Below are positions 17,013 through 25,706 of a stretch of DNA of 64,000 nucleotides, in pieces. The position numbers and the translations under genes are program-made. The stretch is taken from assembly GCF_001879715.1 (NCBI RefSeq), contig NZ_MNBW01000004.1, positions 62,001 to 126,000 of the forward strand, given 5' to 3'. Position 1 is the stretch's first letter. Every line of letters starts with the position of its first letter. Below the pieces are notes generated by a model, which saw nothing but the letters and a program-made list of their open reading frames with translations, ran no database searches and was not told the DNA's origin. The stretch comes from Nioella nitratireducens. Lineage in GTDB: Bacteria > Pseudomonadota > Alphaproteobacteria > Rhodobacterales > Rhodobacteraceae.

Positions 17013-17627
17013 ATGCATCCAACCATCGCGCGCCCCGCGACAGAGACCATCGTGCCGCTCTGGCCCCGGCAACCACCCGGCCCTTGCCAGACCGCCGCCG
17101 CCCTGCACGCCTATTGGCAGGGTCTGCGAACCGGCGATGCCCTGCCCCGACGCCGGGATGTCGATCCGCGCGCGCTTGGCCCGTTGCTGCCCTACGCGTT
17201 CCTGATCGACCGGGTCAGGCCGCAAACCCTGCGGGTCCGGCTTGGCGGGCGCCACCTGACGGACCTGATGGGGATGGACCTGCGCGGGATGCCGCTGCGC
17301 GCGTTGTTCGACAGTCCCGACCGCGCGCAACTGGTGGACATGGCCGACCGGGTCTTTTCCACACCGGCCGGGCTGGAGGCCGGGCTGATCTCGGAGTCGC
17401 AATGCGGCGCGGTCCTGACGGGTCGTATGGTGATCCTGCCCCTTGTCGGGCGATCCGGCGCGGTGGATCGGGCGATCGGCGTTCTGTCGACGACGGGAAC
17501 CATCGGGCTGACGCCCCGCCGGTTTCGGCTGTGCCATACCAGCTTGAAACCGTTTCAGACACAACCCACGGGACCACGCCCTGTGCGCACACCGGCCTTC
17601 GACGTTATCCGGGGCGGCAGGGCCTGA
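17013..17627 (+). CDS. PAS-domain protein (PAS_5-like)
   Basis: A 204-residue protein resembling the alphaproteobacterial PAS_5 family. That family consists of a stand-alone PAS-like sensor fold with no attached kinase, cyclase or DNA-binding domain. The fold region runs from about residue 30 (LHAYWQGLRTGDALPRRRD) to about 165 (RFRLCHTSLKPF). LGGRHLTDLMGMDLRGMPLRALF is the most family-like stretch. AAAGGAGGC 7 nt before the ATG fixes the start. It is divergent from yicC and closed by a bidirectional terminator. Ligand and partner are unknown. Confidence 0.7.
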   Translation: MHPTIARPATETIVPLWPRQPPGPCQTAAALHAYWQGLRTGDALPRRRDVDPRALGPLLPYAFLIDRVRPQTLRVRLGGRHLTDLMGMDLRGMPLRALFDSPDRAQLVDMADRVFSTPAGLEAGLISESQCGAVLTGRMVILPLVGRSGAVDRAIGVLSTTGTIGLTPRRFRLCHTSLKPFQTQPTGPRPVRTPAFDVIRGGRA

Positions 17628-17632
17628 ATGCA

Positions 17633-17664
17633 AAACACCCCGGCACAACCGCACCGGGGTGTTT
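17633..17664 (+). terminator. Bidirectional terminator between PAS gene and DAHP synthase
   Basis: A perfect 11-bp stem (AAACACCCCGG / CCGGGGTGTTT) with a 10-nt loop begins 6 bp after the PAS stop codon. The T-rich right flank serves the plus strand, and GTGTTTTGC on the opposite strand serves the convergent DAHP synthase gene ending at 17686. Confidence 0.85.
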
Positions 17665-17685
17665 CTTTGCGAGTGGCGCGCCAGA

Positions 17686-19056
17686 TTACCCGGCAGCAGC
17701 AGCCGTCTTTCCGCCATTGGTCGACAGTTCCTCAGCCACGAGGAACGCCAGTTCCAGCGACTGCGACGCGTTCAAACGCGGGTCGCAGGCGGTGTGGTAG
17801 CGATCCGACAAATCCTCGTCCGTCACGGCACGCACGCCGCCGGTGCATTCGGTCACGTCCTTGCCGGTCATCTCGAAATGCACGCCGCCCGGCACGGTGC
17901 CCTCGGCGCGGTGGATGGCGAAGAATTCTTGCACCTCGCGCAGGATCGAGTCGAAGGGCCGGGTCTTGTATCCCGTGGAAGACTTGATGACATTGCCGTG
18001 CATCGGGTCGCAGGACCAGACCACGTTCGCGCCCTCTTCCTGCACCGTCTGGATCAGGCGCGGCAGGTGATCGCCCACCTTGCCCGCGCCGAAGCGCGCG
18101 ATCAGGGTCAGGCGGCCCGCCTCGTTTTCCGGGTTCAGCTTGGCCATCAGCACCTTCAGGTCTTCGGCGGTCGTCGTCGGGCCGCATTTCAGGCCAATCG
18201 GGTTCTGCACGCCCCGGCAAAATTCGACATGCGCGCCATCGGGCTGGCGGGTGCGGTCGCCGATCCAGATCATGTGGCCCGAGCCCGCGACCGGCAATCC
18301 GCTGGTCGAGTCGATCCGGCACAGTGCCTCTTCGTATTCCAGCAACAACGCCTCGTGGCTGGTGTAGAAATCAACGGTGCCGAGCGTATGCGCGGTTTCC
18401 GAGTTCAGACCGGCGGCGGTCATGAAATCGAGCGCGTCCGAAATCCGGTTGGCCATGTCGCGGTAGCGGTTGGCCTCGTCCCCGTCGGTGAACCCAAGGG
18501 TCCAGGCATGCACCCGGTGAATATCCGCGAAACCGCCTTGGCTGAAGGCGCGCAGCAGGTTCAACGACGCCGCCGCCTGCGTGTAGGCGCGCAGCATCTT
18601 GGCGGGGTCCGGAATGCGGGATTCGGGGGTGAAATCCAACTCGTTGATGATGTCACCCCGGTAGGAGGGCAGTTCCACCCCATCCTTGACCTCGGTCGGG
18701 GCCGAGCGCGGCTTGGCGAACTGGCCCGCCATGCGGCCAACTTTCACCACCGGCACCTTGGCGCCATAGGTCAGCACCACGGCCATTTGCAGCATGACCT
18801 TGTAGGTGTCTCGAATGGAGTCGGCGGAAAACTCGGCAAAGCTTTCGGCGCAGTCGCCGCCTTGCAACAGGAAGGCTTCCCCGCGGGACACGGCGGCCAG
18901 GTTTTGCCTGAGCTTGCGCGCCTCGCCCGCGAAGACGAGCGGTGGATAGCTGGCAAGCTGTGCCTCGACCGCCGCCAATGCCTCGGCATCGGGGTAATCG
19001 GGCATCTGAACTCGGGGCTTTGCTCTCCAGTCCGATTTCGTCCATGCCTGTGCCAT
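17686..19056 (-). CDS. Class II 3-deoxy-7-phosphoheptulonate (DAHP) synthase
   Basis: A 456-residue plant-type DAHP synthase joining PEP and erythrose-4-phosphate to open the shikimate pathway. Class II motifs are [53 protein letters not shown] and [18 protein letters not shown]. Cys, His, Glu and Asp metal ligands occur in these segments as in the family. ATAGGAGACGTGAC before the ATG at 19056 fixes the start; the frame is open further upstream but not conserved. Convergent with the PAS gene, divergent from the GlxA-type regulator. Confidence 0.95.
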   Translation of the reverse strand: MAQAWTKSDWRAKPRVQMPDYPDAEALAAVEAQLASYPPLVFAGEARKLRQNLAAVSRGEAFLLQGGDCAESFAEFSADSIRDTYKVMLQMAVVLTYGAKVPVVKVGRMAGQFAKPRSAPTEVKDGVELPSYRGDIINELDFTPESRIPDPAKMLRAYTQAAASLNLLRAFSQGGFADIHRVHAWTLGFTDGDEANRYRDMANRISDALDFMTAAGLNSETAHTLGTVDFYTSHEALLLEYEEALCRIDSTSGLPVAGSGHMIWIGDRTRQPDGAHVEFCRGVQNPIGLKCGPTTTAEDLKVLMAKLNPENEAGRLTLIARFGAGKVGDHLPRLIQTVQEEGANVVWSCDPMHGNVIKSSTGYKTRPFDSILREVQEFFAIHRAEGTVPGGVHFEMTGKDVTECTGGVRAVTDEDLSDRYHTACDPRLNASQSLELAFLVAEELSTNGGKTAAAAG

Positions 19057-19212
19057 GTCACGTCTCCTATGCGTTTCGGTGGGCCTTATAGGCGGCGAGA
19101 GGCCGGGGGCCAATGCGAAAATCAACCCTTGGGGATTGCGTAGCGGAAAAAATGGTGGTTTCGCTAGGCGACGCGGCCCCTCCTCACCCGGCCGTGCAGG
19201 AAAGGGAGCGCG

Positions 19213-20202
19213 ATGGTCACATTGCTGAACGGTGTGCCGAGACAACCCAAGCGGTTTGTCTTCGTCCTGCTGGACAATTTCACGTTGTTGAGCTTCGCCG
19301 GTGCCATCGACGCATTGCGGATCGCGAACCGTCTGGCCGATGCCGAGCTGTACAAGGTCATTCAGGCCGGTGAAGGCGGTGATGTCGTCAATTGCAGTTC
19401 CGGCACACGCATCCTGCTCGATCAGGATCTCGAAGACCTGACGCGCGAAGACACCGTCATCCTGTGCGGCGGCGTCGATGTTCAGAAGGCCACCACCAAA
19501 CGGTTGGTGAACTGGCTACGACGCGAGGCGCGGCGCGGCGTCACCATGGGGGCGCTCTGCACGGCGGGCTATGCCTTGGCCAAAGCCGGGCTGCTCGATG
19601 GCAAACGGGCCACGATTCATTGGGAAAACCAGGACAGTTTCTCGGAAGAATTCGAGGAAGTCCTGTTGACCAAGTCGGTCTTCGTGATCGACGGCAACCG
19701 GATGACGACCGCGGGCGGCACCGCCTCGATCGACCTGATGCTGACCATCATCGCCAATGACCATGGCGAGGAGCTGGCCAGCCAAGTGGCCGATCAGCAG
19801 ATCTACACCTCGATCCGCACCGATCAGGACACGCAGCGCCTGTCGATCCCGACCCGGATCGGCGTGCGCCACCCCAAGCTGAGCCAGGTCATCCGGATGA
19901 TGGAACAAAATCTGGAGGAACCGATCAGCCCCTCGATTCTGGCGCATGAGGTGGGCATGTCCACCCGCCAGTTGGAGCGGCTGTTCCGGCGTTACCTGAA
20001 CCGCAGCCCCAAGCGCTATTACATGGAGCTTCGGCTGCAAAAGGCGCGCAACCTGCTGATGCAGACGGATATGAGCGTGATCAACGTGGCGCTGGCCTGC
20101 GGTTTTGCCTCGCCCTCGCATTTCTCGAAATGCTACCGGGCGCATTACGACACCACGCCATACCGCGAACGCGGCGCGCAGGCCACGCGGATCAAGGGCT
20201 GA
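19213..20202 (+). CDS. GlxA-family transcriptional regulator (DJ-1/PfpI-like domain + AraC HTH)
   Basis: A 329-residue regulator. Residues about 13-200 form a DJ-1/PfpI-like sensor domain containing the nucleophile-elbow-like [14 protein letters not shown]. Residues about 225-325 carry two AraC helix-turn-helix motifs ([20 protein letters not shown] and [22 protein letters not shown]). Relatives such as GbdR and CdhR respond to quaternary amines (glycine betaine, carnitine), but the ligand here is not known. AGGAAAGGGAGCG precedes the ATG. It is divergent from DAHP synthase and no obvious target operon adjoins it. Confidence 0.85.
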   Translation: MVTLLNGVPRQPKRFVFVLLDNFTLLSFAGAIDALRIANRLADAELYKVIQAGEGGDVVNCSSGTRILLDQDLEDLTREDTVILCGGVDVQKATTKRLVNWLRREARRGVTMGALCTAGYALAKAGLLDGKRATIHWENQDSFSEEFEEVLLTKSVFVIDGNRMTTAGGTASIDLMLTIIANDHGEELASQVADQQIYTSIRTDQDTQRLSIPTRIGVRHPKLSQVIRMMEQNLEEPISPSILAHEVGMSTRQLERLFRRYLNRSPKRYYMELRLQKARNLLMQTDMSVINVALACGFASPSHFSKCYRAHYDTTPYRERGAQATRIKG

Positions 20203-20209
20203 CCGCGCC

Positions 20210-20674
20210 CTATTGCAGGCGCAGGTATTCCGACCAGGTGCGCGTGGCGCGCCCGTCGGTGTAATGCGAGGTTACGACCAATTGCACCAAGTTGCCGCGC
20301 GACGGAACAACGGCAACGGACCGGCGGGCAAAGCCCTGATCATAGGTCGCAAGGACGCGGCCAACCCGGTCGGTCTGACCGCGGGTGGTGCCCCAGTCGC
20401 AATCGCTGGGGTGGCAGGCCCCCCACAGACGCAGCGTCCAATGCGGATCGGCGTCATGGATGAGGGTATAGGTGCCATCGCCATTGTCGATATGGCGCGA
20501 GCCGCAGACGAATTGCAGGTTCGCCGTGGTGATCGAGCGGGTGTTCGGGTCGACATTTTCATAGCGCCCGGACGCGATGCCGGGGGCGACGCAGGTTGCC
20601 TCGGCGCGGTCGACGGTGGCAGCCGCCCCCAACAGGGCGGCGACACACACGACGAGGATTTGGCGGGAAAACAT
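20210..20674 (-). CDS. Secreted protein of unknown function with CHPSDCDWG motif
   Basis: A 154-residue protein whose first 22 residues are a clear Sec signal peptide (FSRQILVVCVAALLGAAATV, cleavage likely after AEA). The mature part is beta-rich with four cysteines: one at the mature N-terminus (TCVAPG), FVCGSRH, and WGACHPSDCDWG. Repeating patterns such as WTLRLWG, SVAVVP and LVQLVVTSHYTDGRATRTWSEYLRL suggest a small sandwich or propeller blade. I do not recognise the family for certain. AAGGAG 7 nt before the ATG 20674 sets the start. It runs opposite to the regulator, whose stop is 7 bp away. Confidence 0.6.
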   Translation of the reverse strand: MFSRQILVVCVAALLGAAATVDRAEATCVAPGIASGRYENVDPNTRSITTANLQFVCGSRHIDNGDGTYTLIHDADPHWTLRLWGACHPSDCDWGTTRGQTDRVGRVLATYDQGFARRSVAVVPSRGNLVQLVVTSHYTDGRATRTWSEYLRLQ

Positions 20675-20733
20675 GGCGGGGCTCCTTGGCTGGGACATGA
20701 CTGCCTGTAGGTCGCCCGGCCCCGCCCGCCGGT

Positions 20734-21003
20734 TCAATCGTCCGACGGTACCCGCGCGGCCCGCCCGCCCCTGCGCTTGGCGGCGGGTGGTGTTTCCAGC
20801 CCCGCCCGCAACACCCCGGTCATCGGGTGGTCGGGGTGGTCCGCGCCGTATCGTTCCAGCAGCGCGGCGATCTGGGGCAGCGGGTCCGGGTCGGACAGGC
20901 TCAGCGCCCAGTCCATGAAGATGGACCGGCATTCGCCTTCCGTGATGCCTTCGATCCGGTAGGATTCCCGAACCAGTCCCTTGGGGTCGCTTGCGTCGCT
21001 CAT
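20734..21003 (-). CDS. Small conserved protein of unknown function, coupled to glnE
   Basis: An 89-residue soluble protein with no recognised domain. The N-terminal half (YRIEGITEGECRSIFMDWALSLSDP) looks helical, and the C-terminus is basic (KRRGGRAARVPSDD). It is a genuine gene by position: its ATG overlaps the glnE stop by 4 nt (ATGA), and AGGAGG sits 7 nt upstream inside the end of glnE. A link to nitrogen regulation is only inferred from this coupling. Confidence 0.62.
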   Translation of the reverse strand: MSDASDPKGLVRESYRIEGITEGECRSIFMDWALSLSDPDPLPQIAALLERYGADHPDHPMTGVLRAGLETPPAAKRRGGRAARVPSDD

Positions 21004-23804
21004 GTCATATCCTCCTGTGTCGGCGGGTTGGCCAACGCGTGATCCATGATAGCCGCAGATTGGCCCCGCAAGCTGTCCACTTTCGCGGCCAATTCGGCGC
21101 TGTCCGCGACACCGGCCTCGCGGGCGATAAAGCTGCGCCCGCCCTGCCCGATCTCATCCAGATCCAGCGGCCGGTCGGTCAACAGACGCGTGGCGTGGTT
21201 GAGCCTGCCATAGAGGTGATGCGCCTTTGCAAGGGCGCGGGCCTCATCCGCGGTGATCCAGCCGAGCGAGACCCCGGAGTCCAATTGCCCGGACACGCCG
21301 CGCGCAGGCACGCCTGCGATCAGCGCGGCGGTTTCTGCCAGAAGCTCGATATCCTTCATCCGGCCCGGCCCGTCCTTGGCATCGAGCCCGGTGCCAACCC
21401 GCCCTGCGGCGGTCAGACGGTCGCGCATGTCCTGCACATCGGCGGCAATGGCGGCAGGGTCGCGCGGGCTGGTCAGCACCTCCATCCGGATCGCCTCGAT
21501 ATCGGCACACAGGCTGTCGTCGCCCGCCACTGCCCGCGCTCGTGTCAGCGCCAGATGTTCCCATGTCCACGCCTCGGTCTTTTGGTAGTGCCGGAAACTG
21601 CCAAGCGAGGTCGCCACCGGCCCCTGACGGCCAGAGGGGCGCAGGCGCATGTCCACGTCGTACAGCTTGCCCTCGGAAGTGGGGGCCGTCAGCGCGGTGA
21701 TCAGCGTCTTGGTCGCCTTGGCAAACCAGCCGCGCGGGTCCAGCGGACGGCGACCGCCGGTCATCTCGACGCCCTCGGCATCGTAGATCACCAGCAGATC
21801 GAGGTCCGATCCGGCCGTCAGCCGCCCGGCCCCGAGGCTGCCCATGGCAACGACGGCCCCGCCCCGCCCCGGCGCAGGGCCATGGCGGCGCGCGACGTCA
21901 TCACACACACGGGGCCAGAGCGCGCGCAGGATGACCACGGCCAGCATGGAATATTCGGCCCCCGCCTCTTCGGCGGAAATCAGGCCGCGCAAGTGGTGCA
22001 CGCCGATGCGGAAATGCCACTCTTTCATCCAGCGTCGCGCGGCATTCAGGACGCCCTCGTAATCCTCATGCTCCAGCGCTGCCTCCAGATCGGCGGACAG
22101 ATCGTCCTGTTCTGGCCACGCGGCAAAGAAATCGCCACCGATCACAGCATCGAGCACCCCGGAATTGCGCGACAGATAGCGCGACAGCCCCGGCGCGGTG
22201 CCACAGATGTCGACGATCAGGTCGACAAGCGGCGGGTTGGCTTGAAACAACGAGAAGAGCTGCACCCCGGCGGGTAGTCCGCGCAAGAACCCGTCGAAAT
22301 TCGACAACGCTTCTTCTGGGCGGGGCGTCTCGGCGAAACGGGCCAGCAAGTCAGGCTTGAGCCGCGCAAAGATGGCCTGCCCCCGCGCCGAGCGCAGCGC
22401 CGGATAGCCGGGCCAGCGGGCCACGATTTCCTCGGCTTTCTCGGACAGGTCCGGCGTGTCGGACTCCGACTCTTCGGGTTTGAAGAACGGCTCGCAGAGC
22501 GCCTCGACCTCGGCCAGCCGGTCCTTGAGGTCAGCGCGGAACCCCGCCACATCGCTTTCGCCGCAGAAATTTGCGATCCGCGCGATCCCCTCTGCGTTGT
22601 TGGGCAGCAGATGCGTCTGCGCATCGTTTACCATCTGCACCCGGTGCTCGATCTCACGGTGCAGGCGGTAATGGCGGATCAGCTTGTCGCGCGCCCCCGG
22701 CTCGATCCAGCCCTTTTCGGCCAAGGCGGTCAACGCCGGAACCGTGCCGCGCAACCGCAGGTCCGGGTCGCGCCCGCCAGCCACGATCTGCCGGGTCTGG
22801 GCGAAGAACTCTATCTCTCGGATGCCGCCCGCGCCGAGTTTCATGTTGTGGCCTTCCAGCGTGATCGGCCCGTGCAACCCTTTGTGACGGCGGATCTTTT
22901 CGCGCATGTCATGGGTATCCTGAATAGCTGCGAAATCGAGGTGCTTGCGCCAAACGAAGGGGATCAGATCATCGAGAAACCGCTGCCCCGCCGCAATATC
23001 CCCCGCACAGGGCCGCGCCTTGATATAGGCGGCGCGTTCCCAGTTGCGCCCCTCGGATTCGTAATAGCGTTCGGCGGCCGCCATCGAGATGCAGACCGGC
23101 GTCACGCTGGCATCAGGGCGCAGCCGCAGGTCGGTGCGGAAAACGTAGCCTTCGGATTTCACATCCGACAACACGGCGGCCATGCGGCGGGTTACCTTGA
23201 TGAAGCTCGCCCGCGCCTCCATCTCGTCGTCCGGCTCGAACCTGCTTTCGTCGAACAGGCAAATCAGGTCGATATCCGAGGAATAGTTCAGCTCACCTGC
23301 GCCCATCTTTCCCATGGCCAGCGCAACCATGCCCGCGCCGGTCGCCGCGTCGTCCTCGCTCATTCCGGGGATCTTGCCACGCCGTGCCTCGGCCCCCACA
23401 AGGCACCGGATCGAAGTATCGACAGCGGCATCGGCGAAATCGGTCAGCAGTCCGGTCACCTCTTCCAGCGTCCAGACCCCCCCCAGATCGGCCAGCGCGG
23501 CATAGAGCGCGACACGACGTTTCTGCCGCCGCAGCCCGGCCACAAGATCGGCCTGCGTCGTGACGCGTGTGGCGTGCAGCAGGTCTTGGCGCACCGTGTC
23601 GGGGTCTTGCGTCAACGCCTCGATCAGCCAATCGCTTTCCTTCCCCATCAATCCCGCTAGATACGGGCTACAACCTGCCGTTCCGGTGATCAGCGGGCGC
23701 AACTCGGGGGCGACCTCGGGCAGTGACGACAGCACATCGGCCCCACGCTCGGGGTCGAAAGGAAGGGGATGGCGGGTCAGGCGGGATGAAAAACGCATAG
23801 GCAT
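21000..23804 (-). CDS. glnE: Bifunctional glutamine synthetase adenylyltransferase/deadenylylase
   Basis: A 934-residue enzyme that adenylylates GlnA when nitrogen is plentiful and removes AMP when it is scarce, under PII control. Two nucleotidyltransferase domains are seen. The N-terminal one contains GAGELNYSSDIDLICLF at about 170-190, and the C-terminal one contains GSLGAGRLTAGSDLDLLVIYD near 650. The linker and helical domains are of normal length. Two ATGs (23804, 23798) lack a clear ribosome site. It is divergent from the YbaK gene and coupled to a small unknown gene downstream. Confidence 0.95.
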   Translation of the reverse strand: MPMRFSSRLTRHPLPFDPERGADVLSSLPEVAPELRPLITGTAGCSPYLAGLMGKESDWLIEALTQDPDTVRQDLLHATRVTTQADLVAGLRRQKRRVALYAALADLGGVWTLEEVTGLLTDFADAAVDTSIRCLVGAEARRGKIPGMSEDDAATGAGMVALAMGKMGAGELNYSSDIDLICLFDESRFEPDDEMEARASFIKVTRRMAAVLSDVKSEGYVFRTDLRLRPDASVTPVCISMAAAERYYESEGRNWERAAYIKARPCAGDIAAGQRFLDDLIPFVWRKHLDFAAIQDTHDMREKIRRHKGLHGPITLEGHNMKLGAGGIREIEFFAQTRQIVAGGRDPDLRLRGTVPALTALAEKGWIEPGARDKLIRHYRLHREIEHRVQMVNDAQTHLLPNNAEGIARIANFCGESDVAGFRADLKDRLAEVEALCEPFFKPEESESDTPDLSEKAEEIVARWPGYPALRSARGQAIFARLKPDLLARFAETPRPEEALSNFDGFLRGLPAGVQLFSLFQANPPLVDLIVDICGTAPGLSRYLSRNSGVLDAVIGGDFFAAWPEQDDLSADLEAALEHEDYEGVLNAARRWMKEWHFRIGVHHLRGLISAEEAGAEYSMLAVVILRALWPRVCDDVARRHGPAPGRGGAVVAMGSLGAGRLTAGSDLDLLVIYDAEGVEMTGGRRPLDPRGWFAKATKTLITALTAPTSEGKLYDVDMRLRPSGRQGPVATSLGSFRHYQKTEAWTWEHLALTRARAVAGDDSLCADIEAIRMEVLTSPRDPAAIAADVQDMRDRLTAAGRVGTGLDAKDGPGRMKDIELLAETAALIAGVPARGVSGQLDSGVSLGWITADEARALAKAHHLYGRLNHATRLLTDRPLDLDEIGQGGRSFIAREAGVADSAELAAKVDSLRGQSAAIMDHALANPPTQEDMT

Positions 23805-23891
23805 TTGATGGCCGCGCGACGGGCCAAGGTCAATCGCTTGCGCAATACGGTCGGGCGCGGCAAAGATGCGTCGTCAACTGGGGGACAGACC

Positions 23892-24362
23892 ATGAGCAAG
23901 AGCCTGAAGCGCGTGAAATCGGCCCTGACAGAGGCCGGGCTGACAGCGGATGTGCTGGAGATGGATGGCAGCACCCGTACCGCCGCCGAAGCAGCCGCGC
24001 AGGCGGGATGCGTGATCGACCAGATTGCCAAATCCATCATTTTCAAGGGCGAGGACAGCGGAGAGGCGCTGCTCTTCATCACCGCTGGCGGAAATCAGGT
24101 GGATGCAGACAAGGCCAGTGCGCTGGCGGGCGAAGCGCTTGGCAAAGCCGATGCGGCGCTGATCCGGGCGCAGACGGGTTTTGCCATCGGGGGCGTTGCG
24201 CCGGTGGGGCATGTAAACCCCATCCGCGCATGGTTCGATCCGCGCCTGTCCGCCTTCGAGGTGGTCTTTGCCGCAGCGGGCACGCCCCGCCATATTGTCC
24301 CGATGACACCCGAGGACATCTTGCGGCTGAGCGGCGCCCTGCCCGCCGATTTCACGGTCTGA
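23892..24362 (+). CDS. YbaK/ProX-type aminoacyl-tRNA deacylase
   Basis: A 156-residue editing-domain protein that hydrolyses mischarged tRNA, as YbaK does for Cys-tRNA(Pro) or ProXp for Ala-tRNA(Pro). The catalytic-lysine segment is IAKSIIFKGE, and the conserved core GFAIGGVAPVGH is at about residues 100-110. AAAGTPRHIVPMTPEDIL closes the fold. The substrate cannot be decided. The start at ATG 23892 has GGGGGACAG upstream. It ends 3 bp from the convergent P450 stop. Confidence 0.86.
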   Translation: MSKSLKRVKSALTEAGLTADVLEMDGSTRTAAEAAAQAGCVIDQIAKSIIFKGEDSGEALLFITAGGNQVDADKASALAGEALGKADAALIRAQTGFAIGGVAPVGHVNPIRAWFDPRLSAFEVVFAAAGTPRHIVPMTPEDILRLSGALPADFTV

Positions 24363-24365
24363 ACG

Positions 24366-25706
24366 TCAGCGCGGGCTGACGCGCAGATGAATCCCGTCCT
24401 TTGCCCGCACGGTCAGGAAGGCCACCGGCACCGGCTCTTTCCCATCGACCAGCTCAACCCGCACCCGCTTGAGCAGCATCGACAGCAAAAGCGGCCCCTC
24501 GACCATGGCAAACCCGGCCCCGGTGCAGACGCGGGGGCCAGCCGAAAAGGGCATATAGGCCTCTCGCTGGCAGCGCTTGCCGTTCTCGGTGTGCCAACGG
24601 CCCGGATCGAACCCATCGGGATTGTCCCATAGTCGTTCGTGCCGGTGCAGGTGCCACGGCGAAAGCACAATCTGCGCGCCCTTTGGCACGTTGCGGTCGC
24701 GGAACCGTTCGGGGCAGATCGCTTCTCGCACCATCATCGGCACCGGCGGGTAGAGCCGCAGCGCCTCTCGGAACACGTCACGGCTCAGCCGCAACTTGGA
24801 CATCACCCGGAAATCGCAAGCCCCCAAGACCTGCGCCTCGGCGGCCACGCGCTCCTGCCACTCGGGGAACAGCGCCATCAGGTAAAGCGTCCACGCCAAG
24901 GCAGACGCGCTCGTTTCATGGCCGGCAAGGAAGAAGATCGCCACCTGATCGACCATTTCCGCAGTGGAAAAGGTCTCGCCCGTCTGCGGATCGGTGGTGG
25001 TCATGATCTTGGTGGCAAGATCATCAGGCGCGGTTCCCGCGTCGATTGCCGCCATCCGCTCTGCCGTCAGCCGGGTGATCAGCCCCCGGATGGACTTGGC
25101 GGTCGCCTTGGTCTTGCGCCGATGCCCGCGCGGCACAAAGCGCGGCAGGGGCAGAAAGGCGGCAAGGTTCAGGATGGGCTGAGTGCGCTGGTATTCGCGG
25201 AACTGGGAAAAGACGGCGCTGGCCACCTCGTGCTCGATGGGGATCGAGAAGAGCGTGCGGAAAATCACATCCGCCGCCGCGTGGCTCATCTGTTCCTCGA
25301 CCTCGACCTCTCCGGTGCCGATCCGATCGCAGGCTGCCTCCGCCGCATCCCACATCGCGGGGAAGGTATCGCGCAGGCGACCGCCCTCGAAAGCCGGGTC
25401 GATGATGCGCCGCTGCCGCTTCCACGTCTCGCCATTTGTCAGGAAGACCGAATTGCCCAACAAGGGCCGCAGCCCCTCGCCCACCCGGTCAGATTTCGGG
25501 AAGTCGTCAGGCCGGTCCTTCAGCACCGTGTCGATCAGAGACGGCTGGTTGACCATGAAGCTGCGAAAGAACGGCGTCTTGAACTCGGCCATCCACGCCC
25601 GGTAAAGCCGCGCAGGCTGCGCCGACAGGATGTCAGCCCGAAACAGTCGCAGATAGCGCCAGAGCGAAACACGATCCGCACGGGGTTTGGGTTTCGGTGG
25701 GATCAT
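24366..25706 (-). CDS. Cytochrome P450
   Basis: A 446-residue soluble heme monooxygenase. The heme-thiolate loop is FSAGPRVCTGAGFAMVEG, with the I-helix AGHETSASALAW (oxygen-activating Thr/Ser) and the EALRLYPPVP (ExxR) motif. The overall pattern, including MPFSAGPRVCTGAGFAMVEGPL, is like bacterial CYP4-type fatty-acid hydroxylases, but the substrate is unknown. No ferredoxin or reductase gene is adjacent. The ATG overlaps the stop of an upstream membrane-anchored hydrolase gene by 4 nt, so the two are almost surely co-expressed. Confidence 0.93.
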   Translation of the reverse strand: MIPPKPKPRADRVSLWRYLRLFRADILSAQPARLYRAWMAEFKTPFFRSFMVNQPSLIDTVLKDRPDDFPKSDRVGEGLRPLLGNSVFLTNGETWKRQRRIIDPAFEGGRLRDTFPAMWDAAEAACDRIGTGEVEVEEQMSHAAADVIFRTLFSIPIEHEVASAVFSQFREYQRTQPILNLAAFLPLPRFVPRGHRRKTKATAKSIRGLITRLTAERMAAIDAGTAPDDLATKIMTTTDPQTGETFSTAEMVDQVAIFFLAGHETSASALAWTLYLMALFPEWQERVAAEAQVLGACDFRVMSKLRLSRDVFREALRLYPPVPMMVREAICPERFRDRNVPKGAQIVLSPWHLHRHERLWDNPDGFDPGRWHTENGKRCQREAYMPFSAGPRVCTGAGFAMVEGPLLLSMLLKRVRVELVDGKEPVPVAFLTVRAKDGIHLRVSPR

